A stretch of 7,337 nt of DNA, taken from CS2-K091 sp035527155. GTDB lineage: Bacteria; Planctomycetota; Phycisphaerae; Sedimentisphaerales; Anaerobacaceae. The translations under genes and the position numbers were made by a program. The stretch is taken from contig DATLBB010000003.1 in NCBI GenBank assembly GCA_035527155.1, positions 1 through 7,337 of the forward strand, given 5' to 3'. The notes beneath the pieces were generated by a model. It was not told where the DNA came from and ran no database searches. It worked only from the letters and a program-made list of their open reading frames with translations. This document shows, in pieces, positions 4,618 to 7,337 of the stretch (the first letter of the stretch is position 1; each line of letters begins with the position of its first letter).

Positions 4618-5892
4618 ATGGATTTGAAATTGTATCTTGCCCTGAGCTTTGTGATGTTTATGGAGTACGCGGTCTGGGCGGCCTGGATGCCCGTATTAGC
4701 CGCACGACTTCTGGGACCGCTGAAAATGAGCGGCAAGCAGACCGGATGGATTTACGCAACCTTCCCGCTTGCCTGTATCTTCATGCCATTGGTGTCCGGG
4801 CAGCTCGCTGACAAGTATGTAAACACTGAAAGCATCCTTGCCGTAGCTCACATACTCGGCGCGGTTCTAATGTTCATTGCCGTGCGCAAAACAACCTTTA
4901 AAGGCCTATTTGTAGTTATGTTTCTCTATTCTCTCTGCTATGCCGCAACGCTGCCGCTGGCCAACTCCATCATGTTTCACCACTTGGGGAAGGTTTATGA
5001 CAATATCGACGATGTCAATGCCGCTTCTGCCAATATCTTTATATGGGCCCCGGTTGCCTGGGCCTTTATCGGCTGGTCCCTTACGGGCTGGCGATGGATC
5101 TTCAAAACCGGAGAGCAGGGACGCGACTGCCTCTACCTCGCTGCTATCCTCTCGGTAATAATGGGAATCGGATGCTTCTTCTTGCCCGATACACCTCCCA
5201 CTGAATCCGGCACAGCTCCAACTACTGAATCCGGCACAGCTCCAACCACTGAATCCGACACAGCTCCAACGACTGAATCCGGCACAGCTCCGATACTCCA
5301 GGCCATGGAAATGTTCAAAGACGCTAACTTCCTAATCTTTATTGGCGTCTCAATGGTCTTCTTCGGCCTGATGCAGTTCTACTTCCTCGGTACGGCACCA
5401 TTTATGCAGGACATAGGAATACCGAGTAAAAACGTCCCGGCCTCAATGGGCATCGCACAGGCCTTTCAGGCAATAGCCACCCTGTTTTTGATGGCAAAGT
5501 CCATGGAGGTACTTGGAATAAAATGGACTCTGATTGTAGGTGCAACCGGCTGGTTCATACTGTACTTAGCCTACATAAAGCAGAAACCACGATGGATTAT
5601 TGTTGCCTGCCAACCGTTCCACGGCTTGGCTTATGTGCTCTTCGTCATCGTCGGCCAGATATACGCAAACGATTTGGCATCCAAGTCTTCGGCCGAAATT
5701 ACAAGCTCTATGCAGGCGTTGCTTTTTGCCGCTACTACAGGTGTCGGCCTGTTCATCGGCACACAGTTCGCGGGCGTGGTTATGGATAAATTCAGGAAAG
5801 AAGAAAAGTTCCAGTGGCGTCAAATCTTTCTCGTCCCCGGCGGGATTGCCCTTGTGAGTATTCTGGTATTTGTTTTGTTCTTCAAAGGTTAA
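4618..5892 (+). CDS. MFS transporter, nucleoside:H+ symporter (NupG-like) type
   Basis: A 424-aa inner-membrane permease with about 12 hydrophobic segments, the normal length and layout of MFS carriers. Features matching the nucleoside:H+ symporter family are the N-terminal LALSFVMFMEYAVWAAWMP, a SGQLADKY signature in the loop between segments 2 and 3 (residues 60-67), and HGLAYVLFVIVGQIY in the C-terminal half (residues 335-349). Characterised members (NupG, XapB) import nucleosides with protons. Planctomycete and Bacteroidota paralogues are often only annotated by similarity, so the substrate here may be another sugar-like compound. AGGAG (4607-4611) lies 6 nt before the ATG, supporting this start. 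The central loop (about residues 190-226) carries four copies of TESGTAPT, which is unusual for the family. It is followed 175 nt downstream by a co-oriented GH116 glycosidase gene, suggesting a role in glycoside or sugar use. Confident as an MFS carrier, unsure of substrate. Confidence 0.85.
   Translation: MDLKLYLALSFVMFMEYAVWAAWMPVLAARLLGPLKMSGKQTGWIYATFPLACIFMPLVSGQLADKYVNTESILAVAHILGAVLMFIAVRKTTFKGLFVVMFLYSLCYAATLPLANSIMFHHLGKVYDNIDDVNAASANIFIWAPVAWAFIGWSLTGWRWIFKTGEQGRDCLYLAAILSVIMGIGCFFLPDTPPTESGTAPTTESGTAPTTESDTAPTTESGTAPILQAMEMFKDANFLIFIGVSMVFFGLMQFYFLGTAPFMQDIGIPSKNVPASMGIAQAFQAIATLFLMAKSMEVLGIKWTLIVGATGWFILYLAYIKQKPRWIIVACQPFHGLAYVLFVIVGQIYANDLASKSSAEITSSMQALLFAATTGVGLFIGTQFAGVVMDKFRKEEKFQWRQIFLVPGGIALVSILVFVLFFKG
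5201..5291 (+). repeat. 24-bp in-frame tandem repeat, ~4 copies, in the transporter gene
   Basis: Units start at 5201, 5225, 5249 and 5273; the last stops being similar after 5291. Each encodes TESGTAPT, with one TESDTAPT. Differences are single bases (for example GGC to GAC in unit three, and third-position changes ACT/ACC/ACG). Because 24 is a multiple of three, gain or loss of units keeps the frame. It falls in the loop between transmembrane segments 6 and 7, which faces the cytoplasm in MFS proteins. Confidence 0.95.
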
Positions 5893-6014
5893 GAGCGGCT
5901 GACCGACGCCACGTTGGGCCCAATGGCCTGTTACATGTTCGTGTATTGGCCGAAGCGTAAGGCGTGCAAGCCGAGCGCACAGAGCATTTTTTTGCAATTA
6001 TGCTCAGCAGCTCG

Positions 6015-6040
6015 TTGAGTCGAAGGTCGGTAAGTATAAT
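6015..6040 (+). promoter_or_regulatory. Possible promoter of the GH116 gene
   Basis: A perfect TATAAT -10 (6035-6040) lies 28 nt before the ATG at 6068. The best -35 nearby is TTGAGT (6015-6020), but the 14-nt gap is short of the usual 16-18, and at 17 nt only a poor TCGTTG is present. The intervening DNA (5893-6014) holds a perfect 10-bp palindrome TTGGGCCCAA (5914-5923) and no convincing terminator, so read-through from the transporter gene is also possible. Confidence 0.35.
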
Positions 6041-6067
6041 AAGCTCAAAAAAAAAGAAAGGAAGTGG

Positions 6068-7337
6068 ATGATGAGACAAATCTCGATGACAGTAATTGAA
6101 TTGGTGGTTTGCAGCTTTCTCGCAGCGTCTGTCGGCACAGCTCAGGCCGCCGGGATACGGGCCGGACACGTCATTCCCACAGACAAAGGAATTTCACAAA
6201 AGGCACTTCAGAGTATGTATGAGCGAGGCCAACAGCAGACCTATCGCGGCAAAGACCTTGACACAATCGGGATGCCGGTCGGCGGCATCGCGACGGGGCA
6301 ACTCTATCTGCGGGGAGACGGAACACTTGGCATCTGGCAAATCTTCAACCGCCACGTTTTCTCAGGTTACGGACGGGACAACTACCGCACCTACAGACCT
6401 GATTCGCCCGTGGACTCAGGCTTCGCCGTGGTTGTAGAATCGGATGGCAAAATCCACGCAAAGAAATTGAATCGGGATTTTGGGACTGTAGAATTTGCTG
6501 GTGAATATCCTATCGGCCTCGTTCGATACAGTAACAAAGCCTTTCCTGTGAAGGTCGAGATGCAGGCTTTTTCGCCTTTCATTCCGCTCAATGCAAAAGA
6601 CTCGGCGCTTCCGGCAACGCTGTTCCAAATCACCGCCGAGAACACTTCCCGCAGGCCCGTGCGGGTCAACATTTTAGGTTGGCTCGAGAACGCCGTCCTC
6701 ATTGATTCGGCAAAAGCCGTCGTAGCCCAGCGCCGTACCCGTGTCGTCGCAGAAAGAAAACGAACACTGATTGTCCACACCGCTGAGAAGGCGCCGCCGT
6801 CCGAAACCGCACCGGTACTAAGGCAAAAAATCGTCCTGAATGATTTTGAAGGATCCAACTATGGCGACTGGAAAACCAAAGGAGAAGCTTTCGGAACAGG
6901 ACCCGCGAAAGGCACGCTGCCCGAACAGAATCCTGTCAGCGGCTTCTTCGGCAAGGGCCTGGTGAACACATATCTCGGTGGTGATGAGCCCCACGGAACA
7001 TTGACCTCACCTCCGTTTAGTATTTCTCGAAAGTTTATCAACTTCCTTATCGGAGGCGGCAATCATATCGGCCAAACCTGCATAAATCTGCGCATCGACG
7101 GCAAGGTAGTCCGAACTGCGGTCGGTAAAAGCGACGAAAAGCTCGAATGGTATTTCTGGAAAGTGCAGGAGTTCGAAGGCAAAACAGCACAAATCGAAAT
7201 CGTCGATCGGGCCTCCGGCGGATGGGGACACATCAACATCGACCAGATAGAAATGTCGGACAAACCGCAAAAAGGGGCAATAGGCCCAATCGACAAGCTG
7301 CCGGATTATGGCTCTATGGTATTGGCCCTCGATGGAC
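6068..7337 (+). CDS. Exported GH116-family glycosidase (GBA2-type N-terminal domain), partial at 3' end
   Basis: The frame is open to the end of the window (about 423 codons seen); the C-terminal catalytic barrel is missing. Residues 1-27 form a signal peptide (hydrophobic core around residues 9-20, cut likely after AQA). From residue ~67, IGMPVGGIATGQLYLRGDG followed by IWQIFNRHVFSGYG matches the start of the N-terminal beta domain of GH116 (non-lysosomal glucosylceramidase/beta-glucosidase/beta-xylosidase family). Residues ~259-398 are an inserted module: NDFEGSNYGDWK, AFGTGPAKGTLP, GFFGKGLVN, GTLTSPPF, INFLIGGGNH, GQTCINLRIDGKVVRTA, EIVDRASGGWGHINIDQI. This pattern is known from beta-sandwich modules attached to GH32 levanases. 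The GH116 domain seems to resume at LPDYGSMVLAL. Two ATGs are adjacent (6068 and 6071); AGGA (6059-6062) suits either. Substrate cannot be fixed without the catalytic part; beta-glucoside or beta-xyloside is the family expectation. The neighbouring transporter fits uptake of its product. Confidence 0.8.
   Translation, partial: MMRQISMTVIELVVCSFLAASVGTAQAAGIRAGHVIPTDKGISQKALQSMYERGQQQTYRGKDLDTIGMPVGGIATGQLYLRGDGTLGIWQIFNRHVFSGYGRDNYRTYRPDSPVDSGFAVVVESDGKIHAKKLNRDFGTVEFAGEYPIGLVRYSNKAFPVKVEMQAFSPFIPLNAKDSALPATLFQITAENTSRRPVRVNILGWLENAVLIDSAKAVVAQRRTRVVAERKRTLIVHTAEKAPPSETAPVLRQKIVLNDFEGSNYGDWKTKGEAFGTGPAKGTLPEQNPVSGFFGKGLVNTYLGGDEPHGTLTSPPFSISRKFINFLIGGGNHIGQTCINLRIDGKVVRTAVGKSDEKLEWYFWKVQEFEGKTAQIEIVDRASGGWGHINIDQIEMSDKPQKGAIGPIDKLPDYGSMVLALDG

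Noticed and set aside
5982..6005. GAGCAT / ATGCTC pair around a T7 run as terminator of the transporter gene
   Set aside because: The stem is only 6 bp with a 12-nt loop, and the T run lies inside the loop rather than after the stem, so it does not fit an intrinsic terminator.
5566..6169. Minus-strand frames of 95 and 143 codons opposite the end of the transporter gene and the following gap
   Set aside because: They run antisense to the clear MFS coding sequence or across the gap, with no ribosome site and no recognisable protein.
6391..7296. Minus-strand frames of 67-155 codons within the right end
   Set aside because: They are antisense to the GH116 frame, which has a signal peptide, ribosome site and conserved family motifs through the whole stretch.

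Overview
The window most resembles a genome fragment from an uncultured Planctomycetota of the Phycisphaerae/Sedimentisphaerales type. This is an inference from three things. One is a secreted protein that combines GLUG repeats, a BACON-like segment and a degenerate dockerin-like segment with F/L-x-x-LA-x-x-W signatures. The second is a secreted GH116-type glycosidase carrying an inserted levanase-associated beta-sandwich module. The third is long intergenic DNA full of purine-rich and palindromic dispersed repeats. No rRNA, tRNA, CRISPR array, transposase or integrase was seen.

Layout. The left half is coded on the minus strand. Positions 80-1081 hold an unrecognised multi-pass membrane protein with a soluble C-terminal tail, preceded by a good sigma70-like promoter. 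Positions 1082-1589 are non-coding and hold copy A of a ~106 bp dispersed repeat and a probable terminator. Positions 1590-3539 hold the GLUG/BACON-like/dockerin-like secreted protein. Copy B of the dispersed repeat (3773-3878) lies upstream of that gene, in the same orientation as copy A, so the gene sits between two ~96% identical direct repeats.

Positions 3540-4617 are more than 1 kb without a credible gene. In order they hold a strong-looking plus-facing promoter motif, repeat copy B, a 14-bp TTAGGG-containing tandem array, several runs matching the G-quadruplex pattern, a 7-bp purine tandem array, and a dense train of hairpins.

The right half is coded on the plus strand. Positions 4618-5892 encode an MFS transporter of the nucleoside:H+ symporter (NupG-like) type with a 24-bp tandem repeat in its central loop. 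Positions 6068-7337 encode the N-terminal part of an exported GH116-family glycosidase that runs off the window. A plausible division of labour is extracytoplasmic trimming of a glycoside by the GH116 enzyme and uptake of the product by the MFS carrier. The GLUG protein would be an independent surface protein. I see no sign of a defence system or other clearly new multi-gene system. The most interesting points are the interrupted GH116 domain, the direct repeats bracketing the GLUG gene, the in-frame repeat in the transporter, and the structured intergenic region.
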